Shown: positions 8,818 through 18,153, numbered from the stretch's first letter. The stretch: 64,000 bases of DNA from Gp6-AA40 sp964505975 (GCA_964505975.1 CAZDLW010000002.1:1-64000); one strand, 5' to 3'. Notes: generated by a model not told the origin, from the letters alone. Translations and numbers: made by a program.

Positions 8818-9360
8818 ATGGTTGTCCGACAGCCAGAGCGCCCTCGACTGGAGCAGCCCGCACGTCAGACAGGACCGGAGTGGTTTGCGCTGTGGACGCG
8901 GTCGCGCCACGAACAGGTCGTGCGCGAGCAGCTCGAGCAGAAGAACATCGAGACCTTTCTCCCCACGATCGCCCGCTGGAGCCGCTGGAAGGATCGCAAG
9001 AAGCGAATCGAGTGGCCGTTGTTTCCAGGATACTGTTTCGCGCGCTTCGTGGGGCGAGATCGGCTGCCTGTGCTCACGTGCACCGGGATTGTCACGATTG
9101 TGTCGGTTGAAGGAGAGCCCGCACCGATTCCTGAGCACGAGATCGAGAGTATCCGGCGCCTCGTCCAGAGCGAGCTGGCCTTCGACCCCTGCCCGATGAT
9201 CAAGGAGGGCATGCTGGTTGAGGTCGTTCACGGCCCGTTGAAGGGAGTGATCGGCCGTTTGGTGCGGAAGAACGAGAAGGCGCGGTTGGTCTTGTCGGTG
9301 GATTTGATTGGACAGGCGGTCAGTGTCGAGGTCGACGCCGCCGACGTGCGGGCGTATTGA
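8818..9360 (+). CDS. NusG-family transcription antitermination factor (specialised paralogue, UpxY/LoaP/RfaH-like)
   Basis: The 180-residue protein has an NGN domain (about 20-125: WFALWTRSRHEQVVREQL, FPGYCFARF) and a KOW-type C-terminal domain (GMLVEVVHGPLKGVIGRLVR). NusG-family proteins bind RNA polymerase and suppress pausing or recruit Rho or ribosomes. The housekeeping nusG usually sits beside secE and rplK, which are absent here, so this is more likely a dedicated antiterminator for long operons such as polysaccharide clusters. It follows the SurA-like gene by 3 bp. Its target operon cannot be identified from the window. Confidence 0.85.
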   Translation: MVVRQPERPRLEQPARQTGPEWFALWTRSRHEQVVREQLEQKNIETFLPTIARWSRWKDRKKRIEWPLFPGYCFARFVGRDRLPVLTCTGIVTIVSVEGEPAPIPEHEIESIRRLVQSELAFDPCPMIKEGMLVEVVHGPLKGVIGRLVRKNEKARLVLSVDLIGQAVSVEVDAADVRAY

Positions 9361-9385
9361 AGGCCTGGAGCCACGCGAACTGGTC

Positions 9386-10540
9386 ATGAAGATTGGCAGC
9401 GTCGAGTTGGAGACCCCGTTTGCGGTGGCACCGATGGCCGGAATGACGGACACCTCGTTTCGGCGATTGGTCAAGCGTCATGGGGGCTGTGGACTGGTCG
9501 TCACCGAGATGGTGTCGTCCGAGGGTCTCGTGCGCGGCATCGACCGGACATTGGAGTACGCGGAGTACACCGAAGAAGAGCGTCCTGTATCCATCCAGAT
9601 CTTCGGTGGCAATCCCGAGACGATGGCGGCAGCCGCCGTCGTCGTCGAAGGCATGGGCGCCGACATTGTCGATGTCAACATGGGCTGCCCGGTGCCGAAG
9701 ATCTCCAGGCACAACGCCGGATGCAGTCTCATGCGCGAACCGAAGCACGCCGCCAGCGTCGTGGCAGCGATGGCGAAGGCTGTGAAGATTCCGGTGACTG
9801 TCAAGATGCGGGCCGGGTGGAACGACGGTTCGCTAAATGCGCCGGAGCTGGCGCAGATGGTTCAGGACGCGGGTGCCGCAGCCGTCAGCATCCACGGCCG
9901 AACTGCCGAGCAGGCCTATTCCGGCCGCGCGGACTGGGATCTGGTCGCGCACGTGGCCGAGACGCTTCGAATCCCGGTCTTTGGGAGTGGAGACTGCATT
10001 GAACCCGGTCAGGTGGTCGAGAAGTTGAACTGCGTATCGCCCGTCCGCCGCACAACGCCCAGTCCAGCCGGTGGCGGCGTTCTCGTGGGGCGCGGCGTAC
10101 TCCGCAATCCGTGGATACTCGCGCAGGCCGCCGATCTCGCCGCCGGCCGTGCGCCGCGCACGGTGACGCAGCGGGATCGTGCCCGGTTCTTACTCGAGTA
10201 CATCGACCTGCTGCTCAACGAACGGATAGACGAGGCGGAGGGGTTCCGACACACAGCCGTCCTTACCGGCCTCGAGCCGGGGTCGAGCCGTGCGTCTGAT
10301 GAGCCGGCTGACGCCTTCCGGACGGGGTCGGTATGTACGCCAGCGCGTGTTGCCGTGGGGCGTCAGCGCTGGGTGATCAACAAGCTTCGCGCCCTGTGCG
10401 CCTGGTACTCCAAAGGGCTCGTCGACGGCTCTCATCTTCGCGTACGCGTGAACGCCGCGCAGAGCATCGCTGAACTGCGGGAAATCATCGATGAGTTCTT
10501 CGTGTACAGCGAAACTGCCTCTGCCGTCGGGCTCGCCTGA
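9386..10540 (+). CDS. tRNA-dihydrouridine synthase (DusB-like)
   Basis: This is a flavoenzyme reducing specific uridines in tRNA to dihydrouridine. The TIM barrel begins at VELETPFAVAPMAGMTDTSFR. The catalytic cysteine is C101 in NMGCPVPK. FMN and substrate motifs KMRAGW, SIHGRT and VLVGRGVLRNPWIL are present. ATG 9386 gives the family N-terminus; a longer in-frame reading overlaps the preceding gene and is unlikely. Two extra stretches are unusual, one of about 10 residues before GVLVGRG and one of about 30 residues before VGRQRWVINKL. Both remain in frame, so the gene looks functional. Confidence 0.92.
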   Translation: MKIGSVELETPFAVAPMAGMTDTSFRRLVKRHGGCGLVVTEMVSSEGLVRGIDRTLEYAEYTEEERPVSIQIFGGNPETMAAAAVVVEGMGADIVDVNMGCPVPKISRHNAGCSLMREPKHAASVVAAMAKAVKIPVTVKMRAGWNDGSLNAPELAQMVQDAGAAAVSIHGRTAEQAYSGRADWDLVAHVAETLRIPVFGSGDCIEPGQVVEKLNCVSPVRRTTPSPAGGGVLVGRGVLRNPWILAQAADLAAGRAPRTVTQRDRARFLLEYIDLLLNERIDEAEGFRHTAVLTGLEPGSSRASDEPADAFRTGSVCTPARVAVGRQRWVINKLRALCAWYSKGLVDGSHLRVRVNAAQSIAELREIIDEFFVYSETASAVGLA

Positions 10541-10691
10541 CCCTTCCCTGTGCCTCGTGCGCCCGGCCCTACAGGCTGGGCGCGAACCTCCGATACAACA
10601 TTTCAGGCCACTTCACCGCAACTGAATGGCTGGCGTCGTGCCCGGGCGAACCGCCACCTTCGCGGCACGTGCCATCTCAGGAGTAGACAAG

Positions 10692-11738
10692 ATGACGCCT
10701 CGCCGGCGCCAGCATGGGAGTGCCCGATCCCAAGCCATGCAGGAAGCCCTGCGGGCCCTGCGGGCCGCGATCGCGCAGCCCGGCGGTGTCCTGATCACGG
10801 GTGAACCGGGCAGCGGCCACGAGGTGTTCGCGCGCGCGGTCCACCTGGGCGCGCGCCTGCACTCGGATGTGCCGGTCGAGCACCTGATCAGGCAGTCGAT
10901 GCGAGCCGTCGCCGATCCCGGGTTCGTGGTCGTGGAGTGCACCGAGGGCGACGCCCTGGACGAGCGCCTGTTTGGTGGGATGGACGCAGGCGCCAGCGGC
11001 TGCGAAGCTGTTGCCGAACGAGTGACTGAGAAGTCCGCGTTCAGCCTGGCACTCGGCGGCACACTTCTCGTCAGGCATGTGTCGGAGATGCCCTCCTCCG
11101 TTCGGGCACGCCTGGCTCGTATGCTGCGGAGCGGACATGTGTGCGTGCATCGTCGCGACGGAATGTCGAATCTGAGGGGCGTCGACGTACGGGTCATTGC
11201 AACACTGGAGACTGGTCACGGCAGGATTGCTCCGGAGCTCTCTCCATACCTGTCGCAGGCGGTGATCGAGGTGCCGCCGCTTCATCGGAGGCGCGAGGAT
11301 ATTCCCGCTCTCGTTCAGGTGCTGGCGGCGGACCTGTGCGATGCACGCAAGCTGGCCCGAAAAGTCGTGTCCGCGCAGGCCGTCGAGCTGCTGGCGGCAT
11401 TGCCGTGGCGCGGCAACATCCGGGAACTGGTCGGGTTTCTGCGTCCGCTCGTCGAGAAGGTGCCCGGCAAGCTGATACGCCTTGCCGATGTGCTCTCGCA
11501 CGTCCGGTTGGATGGACCGCACGACGCATTCATTGACGGCGGCACGTTGAAGGAAGCGCGTCGTCGCTTCGAGCGCGAGTACGTGATGCGCGTGATCGAT
11601 CAGCACCGTGGCCGCATGTCCGAAGCGGCGAAGGCGCTGGGCATTCAGCGGACGAATCTGTATCGCAAGGTTCGGCAGCTCTCTGTCTCGCGTCAGCTTA
11701 CTGTGCCTGGGCACAGCGACCGAACCGCCGACGCGTAA
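10692..11738 (+). CDS. Degenerate sigma-54-activator-like (NtrC family) regulator with Fis-type HTH
   Basis: The protein has the AAA+ layout of bacterial enhancer-binding proteins but lacks their working parts. The Walker A position reads GEPGSGHE with H43 in place of the invariant lysine. The Walker B position reads LLVRHVSEM rather than LFLDEIGE. No GAFTGA loop is present. The sensor/arginine region (VPPLHRRREDIPAL) and the C-terminal Fis-like helix-turn-helix (AAKALGIQRTNLYRKVRQL) are well preserved. It probably binds DNA without activating sigma-54 polymerase. ATG 10692 is chosen because AGGAG (10679-10683) sits eight bases upstream; ATG 10626 is possible but has no such site. Confidence 0.8.
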   Translation: MTPRRRQHGSARSQAMQEALRALRAAIAQPGGVLITGEPGSGHEVFARAVHLGARLHSDVPVEHLIRQSMRAVADPGFVVVECTEGDALDERLFGGMDAGASGCEAVAERVTEKSAFSLALGGTLLVRHVSEMPSSVRARLARMLRSGHVCVHRRDGMSNLRGVDVRVIATLETGHGRIAPELSPYLSQAVIEVPPLHRRREDIPALVQVLAADLCDARKLARKVVSAQAVELLAALPWRGNIRELVGFLRPLVEKVPGKLIRLADVLSHVRLDGPHDAFIDGGTLKEARRRFEREYVMRVIDQHRGRMSEAAKALGIQRTNLYRKVRQLSVSRQLTVPGHSDRTADA

Positions 11739-11799
11739 AGAGGCCCGCCGAGGCAGCAGCGTCGCTGGCGCTCGGCAGTGGGCACCCGCACCCCCCTGC

Positions 11800-11825
11800 T
11801 ACAATTGGCGCGGAGGCACGACGTG
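11800..11825 (+). promoter_or_regulatory. Compact promoter and ribosome-binding site of the Uma2 gene
   Basis: TACAAT at 11800-11805 resembles a -10 box, and GGAGG at 11812-11816 is six bases before GTG 11823. If the -10 is used, the untranslated leader would be only about 11 bases and would consist mostly of the ribosome-binding site. Confidence 0.45.
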
Positions 11826-12449
11826 GCCGGAGCCGTGAAGAATCCGCTGCCCAGCAGGCGCGGCGAGCCCGTCTGGGAGCTCGCACTGCTGTATCCCCCC
11901 CAGGGCCTGTGGGACGAGGGCGACTACCTGGGCCTCGACACGAACCAGCTCATAGAGTTCACCGGCGGCAATCTGGAATTTCTGCCGATGCCCACGGATG
12001 AACACCAGACCATCGTCGATCGGCTGGTCGACATGTTGAAGGCGTACATCGCAAAGCATGGCGCCGGCCTCGTGCGCTACGCGCCCATGCGCCTGAAGGT
12101 CGCCGAGGGCAAGTACCGCGAGCCGGACATCATGTACCTGCACGACGCCGATGACCCCCGCCGGCGCAATGACGCCTGGACCGGCGCCGATGCAGTCTTC
12201 GAGGTCGTCAGCGAGGGTGGCGAGAATCGTCGACGCGACATCGAGCTCAAGCCAGCGCTCTATGCGGCCGCCGGCATCCCCGAATACTGGATTGTGGACC
12301 CGGAGCTCCGGGAGATTCGCGTGCTGGCCCTTGCAGGCCATAGCTACGTGGAACACTCCGTCGCGCGGCCGGACCAGGTCGCGGAGTCGCGCCTGCTGAC
12401 GGGATTCAGTGCCGCCGCGGCCGACCTGTTTCGAAACATCAAGCGTTAG
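11823..12449 (+). CDS. Uma2 family endonuclease-fold protein (DUF820)
   Basis: This is a PD-(D/E)XK-fold protein of the Uma2 family, abundant in cyanobacteria, Acidobacteriota and Chloroflexi and of uncertain biological role. The diagnostic blocks are present: REPDIMYL, the FEVVSEGGENRRRDIELK segment with acidic and lysine active-site candidates, and AGIPEYWIVDPELREI. GTG 11823 is chosen because it has GGAGG six bases upstream; a GTG at 11778 would add 15 residues without a ribosome-binding site. It appears to be transcribed alone. Confidence 0.88.
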   Translation: MAGAVKNPLPSRRGEPVWELALLYPPQGLWDEGDYLGLDTNQLIEFTGGNLEFLPMPTDEHQTIVDRLVDMLKAYIAKHGAGLVRYAPMRLKVAEGKYREPDIMYLHDADDPRRRNDAWTGADAVFEVVSEGGENRRRDIELKPALYAAAGIPEYWIVDPELREIRVLALAGHSYVEHSVARPDQVAESRLLTGFSAAAADLFRNIKR

Positions 12450-12911
12450 CGTGACCTGCCGCCAGATCGTGGGTTCCACGCGTCAACGCCGGTTCCAGAT
12501 GGTGCCGCGTCGTGATCGCGCATGTCCGACGACCCCATGAATGCCAGGAGCAGTACTGCTCTCATCCGGGGACATCGCAACGATCGGGAGCGTTCCAGGG
12601 TCTGGTCCAGCGTGAGCACGGCTCGAGTGAACGGGTAGACGTTACGTCGCAGAACAGGCAGCCACGCGGTCGTTACAACGAACGGGGACGTACCGGCCAC
12701 GACCACGGCAGGCGCAACCCATCGTCGCCCTCCGCACACGCTACTCCGGGCGTGGATCCGCTCGCTCATCGCGGGCGCAGAATCGAATAACAGGGCCACC
12801 GATGTCCTTGCAGACAGCCGCCACAGTTGCATATCCTCTCGCATTCGTTTCTCGTACATAGGCGGTGAGAATTTGTTGTCCAAGCGTGTCACGCCCACTC
12901 AGGAGAATCAC
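12450..12911. other. Intergenic stretch of 462 bp, no supported gene
   Basis: Open frames exist on both strands, including one of 150 codons on the minus strand. None shows a recognisable domain, a good ribosome-binding site or clear coding character. The last 12 bases contain the ribosome-binding site of the following microprotein gene. Confidence 0.4.
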
Positions 12912-13163
12912 ATGGCAACTGCTGTATCGACGGCCACACGTCGTGTGGGATTCCTCCTGGCCGGAAGCTATGTGGTCCTGGCAGTGAGCGGTCCGATGAA
13001 CCCCCTGCTGTCTGATCCGTTCGTCTTCCTCCTGTACCTCGTCGGCATGATCGGGCTCGGCCTCACGACCATCACGTACGGGGTGACGCGCGGCTGGCCA
13101 CCGGAGATCGACGGGGTGCTCCCTGGCACCGGCGAAGCCGATCGCAAGCGCCAGGACGGCTGA
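12912..13163 (+). CDS. Small two-TM membrane protein, probable symporter accessory microprotein
   Basis: This 83-residue protein has two hydrophobic segments (VGFLLAGSYVVLAVSG and PFVFLLYLVGMIGLGLTTITYG) and a short charged tail. ATG 12912 has a strong AGGAG at 12901-12905, six bases upstream, supporting a real gene. It sits 140 bp before a sodium:solute symporter on the same strand. Several SSS-family transporters are preceded by small two-TM partners (the DUF997/YhdT and DUF3311 types), so a subunit or folding partner role is inferred. The exact family could not be named. Confidence 0.72.
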   Translation: MATAVSTATRRVGFLLAGSYVVLAVSGPMNPLLSDPFVFLLYLVGMIGLGLTTITYGVTRGWPPEIDGVLPGTGEADRKRQDG

Positions 13164-13303
13164 AAACATCGACTGAGCGGTGCTCCGGCTGTCGCACATC
13201 CGTCGCATCCGCGAGAACATTCGACGTGGCGAGATCCGGCACGGCCGGCGCGCTGGCGTGGCCCGCATCACGCGGCCCGTTCGTGCGCCGAGGAGACAGA
13301 CCG

Positions 13304-14839
13304 GTGGAGATTGAGGAGATTGCAGGCACGTGGCAACCGTGGCAGCCGCTGCTGATCATCGGGTTGTACATCGTGGTCGTACTCGGGATCGCTCTCGCAG
13401 CCCGCCGCAAGCAGGTCGACAAGTCCGCGCACGACTTCTTCGTCACCAACTGGAAGACCGGCTGGGTGGGCATCTCTTTTTCCATTGCGGCCACCTCCGG
13501 CTCTGCGGGCTTCGTGATGGGCACGATCGGCGTGTTCTACACCAATCCGCCCGCATTGAGCGGGTACGTCTTCGGGATGCTCTTTGCGCCGCTCATCCTC
13601 TGGTTCGTCGGCCGCCGGCTCTGGCCACTCGGCCGTCGTGACGGGTTCATCACGTACACCGATTTCATCGGGGACTTCTACCAATCGGAACGATTGCGGG
13701 TGGTCGTGTCGGTTCTCGTGGTCACCTTCTTCGCCCCGTACTTCGCCGTGAACCTCATGGCGCCCGGTCTGCTGCTGCAGGCGCTGACGGGCGGCGCCAT
13801 TCCTTACTGGGCGGGTGTTCTGTTGATGGCGGTGATCGGCACCGGGTACGTGTTGCTGGGCGGCATGCGAGCCGTGATCTGGACGGACATCGCGCAGGCG
13901 CTCGTCATCTACATCACGTTCCTCACGCTCATTCCGGTGGTCGTCTATGCGGCAGGCGGTGTCGACGGTATCGTTGCGTCCATCCCGGCACAGTCCCTGA
14001 CCTACGATTTCAGCTGGAACATGTGGATGCTGGTCATCTCCTGGATGGTGCTGTTGGGCCTGATGCAGCCGTCGAATCCTGACCGCGCGTTCCGACTCCT
14101 GGCGGCGAACTCGCTGGCGACGATTCAGCGCGGCGCGATCGCCTCGTGCGTCCTCCTGGGCCTTTCCGCCACCATCGCGATGAGTCTGGCCTGGACCTTC
14201 CGCGCGCTGCTCCCGGGAGTGGGGAACCCCGATCTCGTGATGCCCTTGGGGATTGCACAGCATGCGATGTACCTCATGCCGCTCTTCATCGTGGCCGTCT
14301 GGGCGGGAGGGATGTCCACGTTGGATTCCGGACTGATGGCCTGTACCGCGATGCTCACGCAGGACGTGTACAAGCGCAACATCAACCCGGAGGCGACTTC
14401 GGCCCGTGTGATGATGCTGTCGCGGATCCTCGTCGTGCTGTTCGGCGTTTTCGCGACATTCGTAGCGCTCGCCGAACCGCCCTTCCTCTGGTACTTGATT
14501 GGGGCTGCGGGTGGGGTGGCGATGCAGTGGCTTCCGGCGATGCTGTTTGGCCTGTACTGGAGGCGAGCGAACGCGCCGGCGGCATGGGCGGGCATCATGA
14601 GCGGCATGGCCGTTACGGTCCTCTTCCAGTACGTGTTCACCTCACCGTGGCCAGGTCCCGGTGGTCCCGCGATCATGGGGTTCGGCGTGCAGTTGCCGCT
14701 GTACGTGACCGTCGCCCTGCTCACGAGACCCCAGCCGGAGGCACATCTCGAGCGGTACCAGGGAATCTTCCGCAAAGCTGAGCCGGCATTGCCACGCGCC
14801 AGCGGCGCGGCGGCCCGGCAGGAAAGCCCGCTCACGTGA
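13304..14839 (+). CDS. Sodium:solute symporter (SSS/SLC5 family)
   Basis: This is a secondary transporter importing a small solute with sodium. The protein has about 12-13 hydrophobic segments and family features such as SFSIAATSGSAGFVMGTIG near the N-terminus, YFAVNLMAPGLLLQAL, a GGMRAVIWTDIAQALVIY block, and WAGGMSTLDSGLMACTAMLTQDVY, the conserved sodium-site region. GTG 13304 has AGGAG (13291-13295) eight bases upstream and gives a plausible periplasmic N-terminus; the longer reading from GTG 13226 lacks such a site. The substrate cannot be assigned from sequence. Confidence 0.9.
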   Translation: MEIEEIAGTWQPWQPLLIIGLYIVVVLGIALAARRKQVDKSAHDFFVTNWKTGWVGISFSIAATSGSAGFVMGTIGVFYTNPPALSGYVFGMLFAPLILWFVGRRLWPLGRRDGFITYTDFIGDFYQSERLRVVVSVLVVTFFAPYFAVNLMAPGLLLQALTGGAIPYWAGVLLMAVIGTGYVLLGGMRAVIWTDIAQALVIYITFLTLIPVVVYAAGGVDGIVASIPAQSLTYDFSWNMWMLVISWMVLLGLMQPSNPDRAFRLLAANSLATIQRGAIASCVLLGLSATIAMSLAWTFRALLPGVGNPDLVMPLGIAQHAMYLMPLFIVAVWAGGMSTLDSGLMACTAMLTQDVYKRNINPEATSARVMMLSRILVVLFGVFATFVALAEPPFLWYLIGAAGGVAMQWLPAMLFGLYWRRANAPAAWAGIMSGMAVTVLFQYVFTSPWPGPGGPAIMGFGVQLPLYVTVALLTRPQPEAHLERYQGIFRKAEPALPRASGAAARQESPLT

Positions 14840-15209
14840 CGTGACACGCAGCGATTGGTGCAGCAACTGTGTGCGGCAGCCAGGAGCAACGCAGCCTGGC
14901 CCGGTTTCGCCTGTCTGAGTTGCAGCAGCGCTGCTGCCGCACGGTCGCGCAGCCCTCGACACACCGGAACGACGCGCGGGGCAGAGCGTACCTGCATCGG
15001 GTCATTGACACGGCGGGATCGCCAAGCCAGAATCTGCGTCTTCTGCAGGCGGGCGGCGGGATCCGGGAGCAGGAGCTCAGCAGTGCCAGGCAGACTCTCC
15101 AGCAGGCGGCGAACGAGCGGGAGCGCCTGGCGGGACACGCCGCCGTGCGCGGTCCGCCGCACGTTCGACGGTTTCGATGCTGGTCGACATTCGACCGCGA
15201 GGTGCCCTC
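14840..15209. other. Intergenic stretch of 370 bp, nothing recognised
   Basis: The stretch lies between the symporter and the TonB-dependent receptor. Overlapping open frames on both strands are compositionally biased and match no family I recognise. It should contain the receptor promoter, but no clear -10/-35 pair is visible. Confidence 0.4.
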
Positions 15210-18113
15210 ATGAGAACGGTAATCCGAATGTATGCGATGGCGGCGCTGCTGCTGGTGCCATCGACGGCGTGGTCTCAATCCGCGGCCATTCTCGGTACGG
15301 TTACGGATGCCACCGGCGGTGCGCTTCCGGGCGTGCTCGTGGAAGTCACGAGTCCCGCGCTCATCGAGGGGATGCGGACGGCGGTGACCGACGAACGGGG
15401 CACGTACCGGTTCATCGAGCTGAGGCCCGGAACCTATGACGTGACCTTTGCGCTGCAGGGATTCACCACTGAGCGGCGGCAGGGAGTGGTGCTGACCACC
15501 GGGTTCACCGCAACCGTCAACAGCACCCTGCAAATCGGTACGTTCGAGGAGAACGTGGTCGTCACGCGGCAGGCGTCGCAGGTCGACACGGTGAGCAGCG
15601 CCGTGCAGACGGTCCTCAGCCAGGAAACGTTGAACGCGCTGCCGCTCGGCCAGAGCCTCGGCATGGTACGGTCGCTGCTGCCGGGTGCCACGGCCGCCGC
15701 CAACGCCCAGGACGTGGGCGGAAACCAGGGTGAGTCCACGCAGGGCTTCAGCGTACACGGGAGCCGCGCAGGCGATTTTCAGCAGTATCGCGACGGCATG
15801 CTCACCAACTCGCTCATCGCCGCCGGCAACTGGGTCTCCAGCCAGAACCTGGCCACCGTCGCGGAGGTCGTCGTCACGTCGGGCGGCTTCGGCGCGCTGG
15901 CGCAGACCGGCGGCGGCATCGTCAACATCGTCCAGCGGGAGGGCGGCAACACGTTCGGAGGCACGTTCCAGGGGGACTTTGCCACCCGACATCTGCAGTC
16001 GAGCAATCTGACCGACGCGCTGCGGGCGCGCAACGCCCGGACGGAGGCCGAGATCAGGCAGCGATACGACGTGGGCGGGGGCGTCGGAGGCCCCATCCTC
16101 CGCAGCAAGCTGTGGTTCTACGCCGGCGTGCGCCGCTGGGAAACGTCATCGTACCAGCCGAACAACTATTTCAACGCCACGCAAGGCACCATGCTCTACA
16201 TGCCGGACCTGAACCGGCCTGCGTACGACCTCGCCTACTACACCGAGGTCAACGCCAAGCTCACGTGGCAGGCCACACAGAAGCAGAAGGTGACGTTCAC
16301 GTACGTCACGGAGCGGAACTGTAACTGCTTCTTCCAGATCAACACGGGCACGCTGGCGCCGGAGGCGGCCGGCAGCAACCTGTACGATCCCAACTATCGG
16401 ATTCAGAGCACGTGGACGTATCCCCTGAGCAATCGGCTCCTCCTATGGGCAGGCATCACCCACCAGTTCAATCGGGCGAATCGCATGACGGAAGGAGATG
16501 GTCTGGAATCGCATCGGTCGATCCTCGAGCTGTCGAACAACTACCGCTACAACGCGCCGGGCTCGAGCCTCATCCTGCCGTTCTCGTGGGGCACGCAGGA
16601 CAGCCTGCAGTCGAACCAGAACTTCTCGCTCTCGTACACGCCGGGCCGCCATCTCTTCAAGGTCGGTTTCACCACGATACAGGGCATCCAGGAGAAGGAT
16701 TCGCGGATTGCCGACTCCATGACGTTCACCTTCCGGAGCGGCGTGCCCCAGTCGATCACGCTCTGGGCGACGCCGTACTACTGGAAGAACCGAGTGGACT
16801 ACTACTCCGTGTACGCAGAAGATCAGTGGACGTTCGACCGGCTGACGCTGAACCTGGGCCTCCGGTATGACGGCCTTCGCGGAAGTGTCCCGGCGCAGGA
16901 GCTTCCCGCCGGCCCGTTCGTGCCGGCCCGAAGCTTTGACCCAGTGAGGAACACGCCGAGCTTCAATGACCTGAACCCACGTCTGGGTGGGGCGCTGGAC
17001 GTCTTCGGCACAGGTCGCACCGCACTCAAGGGCTCGGTTTCGCGCACCGTTGTCTTCCAGGCTCCTGGAGGGTTGACCCAGGCGAACAACCCGGTCAACG
17101 CCATGGTGACGAGTGCGACGCGCACATGGAACGACGTGAATGCCGATTACGTACCGCAGGAGAGCGAGCTCGGTCCGCTCTCGAACGCCAACTTCGGTGA
17201 CATCGTGCGTAACACGTTCTACGACGACGATGTGATCAGGGGATGGCACAACCGAGAGTACAGCTGGCAGGTATCCGCGTCGATCGCGCACGAGTTCAGC
17301 CGCCGTTTGTCCGCTGTCTTCTCCTATCATCGGACGTGGTACGGCAATTTCACCGTCACGCGCAACCAGGCCGTCGATCCCTCCACCGACTTCGCGCCCT
17401 ATTGCGTAACGGCTCCAGCCGATTCCCGACTACCGGTGAGCGGCCAGGAGATCTGCGGCCTGTACGACGTGAACCCCAACAGGTTCGGCCAGGTGAGCAA
17501 CCTCGTGATGCCCACATCGCAGTTTGGGGATCAGAGCGAGGTCTACAACGGTATCTCGCTCTCGCTCACGGGCACCGCCAGGGGCTTGTTCTATGGTGGA
17601 GGCGTCAGCACCGGCGCCACGACGACCGAGGCCTGTTTCATCGTCAACTCGCCGCAGGATCTCTACCAGTGCCGGAACGAGCAATCCTGGTACGCGAGGA
17701 CGCAGTTCAAGGGGCACCTGGTGGCGCCGCTGCCCGGCCAGTTCCAGGTGAGCGGCGTGCTGCAGGTGCTCCCCTCCATTCCGTTGCTCGCCAACTACGT
17801 CGTTGGCAACGCGCAGGTCGCCGCGTCGCTCGGGCGGAACCTGTCGGGCGGAGCCACTGCGACGCGCACCATTCCGTTGATTCAGAACAACAACCAGTTC
17901 GCCGAGGGCTGGAACCACCAGGTCGACTTCCGGGTGTCCCGCGCCTTCAACCTCGGCGCGGGTGTGCGTTTGCATCCGGAGCTGGCCGTGTTCAACCTCT
18001 TCAATGCGAACGCGGTCCTTGGCACGGTGAACACGTATGGAGCGCTCTGGCAGAATGTCACGACCGTGCTCGGCTCGCGCGTGGTGAAGTTTGGCGCGCA
18101 GCTGCACTTCTGA
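15210..18113 (+). CDS. Oar-like TonB-dependent outer-membrane receptor with carboxypeptidase-regulatory domain
   Basis: This is a large outer-membrane transporter of the type expanded in Acidobacteriota. A signal peptide (MRTVIRMYAMAALLLVP, ending near AWSQS) is followed by a CarboxypepD_reg-like domain (AILGTVTDATGGALPGVLVEV to about residue 110), a plug domain (about 125-260, containing GSRAGDFQQYRDGM and GGGIVNIVQREGGN) and a long beta-barrel ending in GAQLHF with the terminal Phe expected for barrel assembly. ATG 15210 is chosen over an in-frame ATG 33 bases upstream because it starts the signal peptide. An exported amidohydrolase follows after 40 bp, so the pair may act on one imported substrate. 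Confidence 0.9.
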   Translation: MRTVIRMYAMAALLLVPSTAWSQSAAILGTVTDATGGALPGVLVEVTSPALIEGMRTAVTDERGTYRFIELRPGTYDVTFALQGFTTERRQGVVLTTGFTATVNSTLQIGTFEENVVVTRQASQVDTVSSAVQTVLSQETLNALPLGQSLGMVRSLLPGATAAANAQDVGGNQGESTQGFSVHGSRAGDFQQYRDGMLTNSLIAAGNWVSSQNLATVAEVVVTSGGFGALAQTGGGIVNIVQREGGNTFGGTFQGDFATRHLQSSNLTDALRARNARTEAEIRQRYDVGGGVGGPILRSKLWFYAGVRRWETSSYQPNNYFNATQGTMLYMPDLNRPAYDLAYYTEVNAKLTWQATQKQKVTFTYVTERNCNCFFQINTGTLAPEAAGSNLYDPNYRIQSTWTYPLSNRLLLWAGITHQFNRANRMTEGDGLESHRSILELSNNYRYNAPGSSLILPFSWGTQDSLQSNQNFSLSYTPGRHLFKVGFTTIQGIQEKDSRIADSMTFTFRSGVPQSITLWATPYYWKNRVDYYSVYAEDQWTFDRLTLNLGLRYDGLRGSVPAQELPAGPFVPARSFDPVRNTPSFNDLNPRLGGALDVFGTGRTALKGSVSRTVVFQAPGGLTQANNPVNAMVTSATRTWNDVNADYVPQESELGPLSNANFGDIVRNTFYDDDVIRGWHNREYSWQVSASIAHEFSRRLSAVFSYHRTWYGNFTVTRNQAVDPSTDFAPYCVTAPADSRLPVSGQEICGLYDVNPNRFGQVSNLVMPTSQFGDQSEVYNGISLSLTGTARGLFYGGGVSTGATTTEACFIVNSPQDLYQCRNEQSWYARTQFKGHLVAPLPGQFQVSGVLQVLPSIPLLANYVVGNAQVAASLGRNLSGGATATRTIPLIQNNNQFAEGWNHQVDFRVSRAFNLGAGVRLHPELAVFNLFNANAVLGTVNTYGALWQNVTTVLGSRVVKFGAQLHF

Positions 18114-18153
18114 CAGCGGTGTGGGACGTCGCATTCATGGTGGAGACCAAGTC

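Noticed and set aside
12446..12898. 150-codon minus-strand frame in the gap before the symporter microprotein
   Set aside because: No recognisable domain, ribosome-binding site or neighbour logic; it overlaps the Uma2 stop. Kept only as a described gap.
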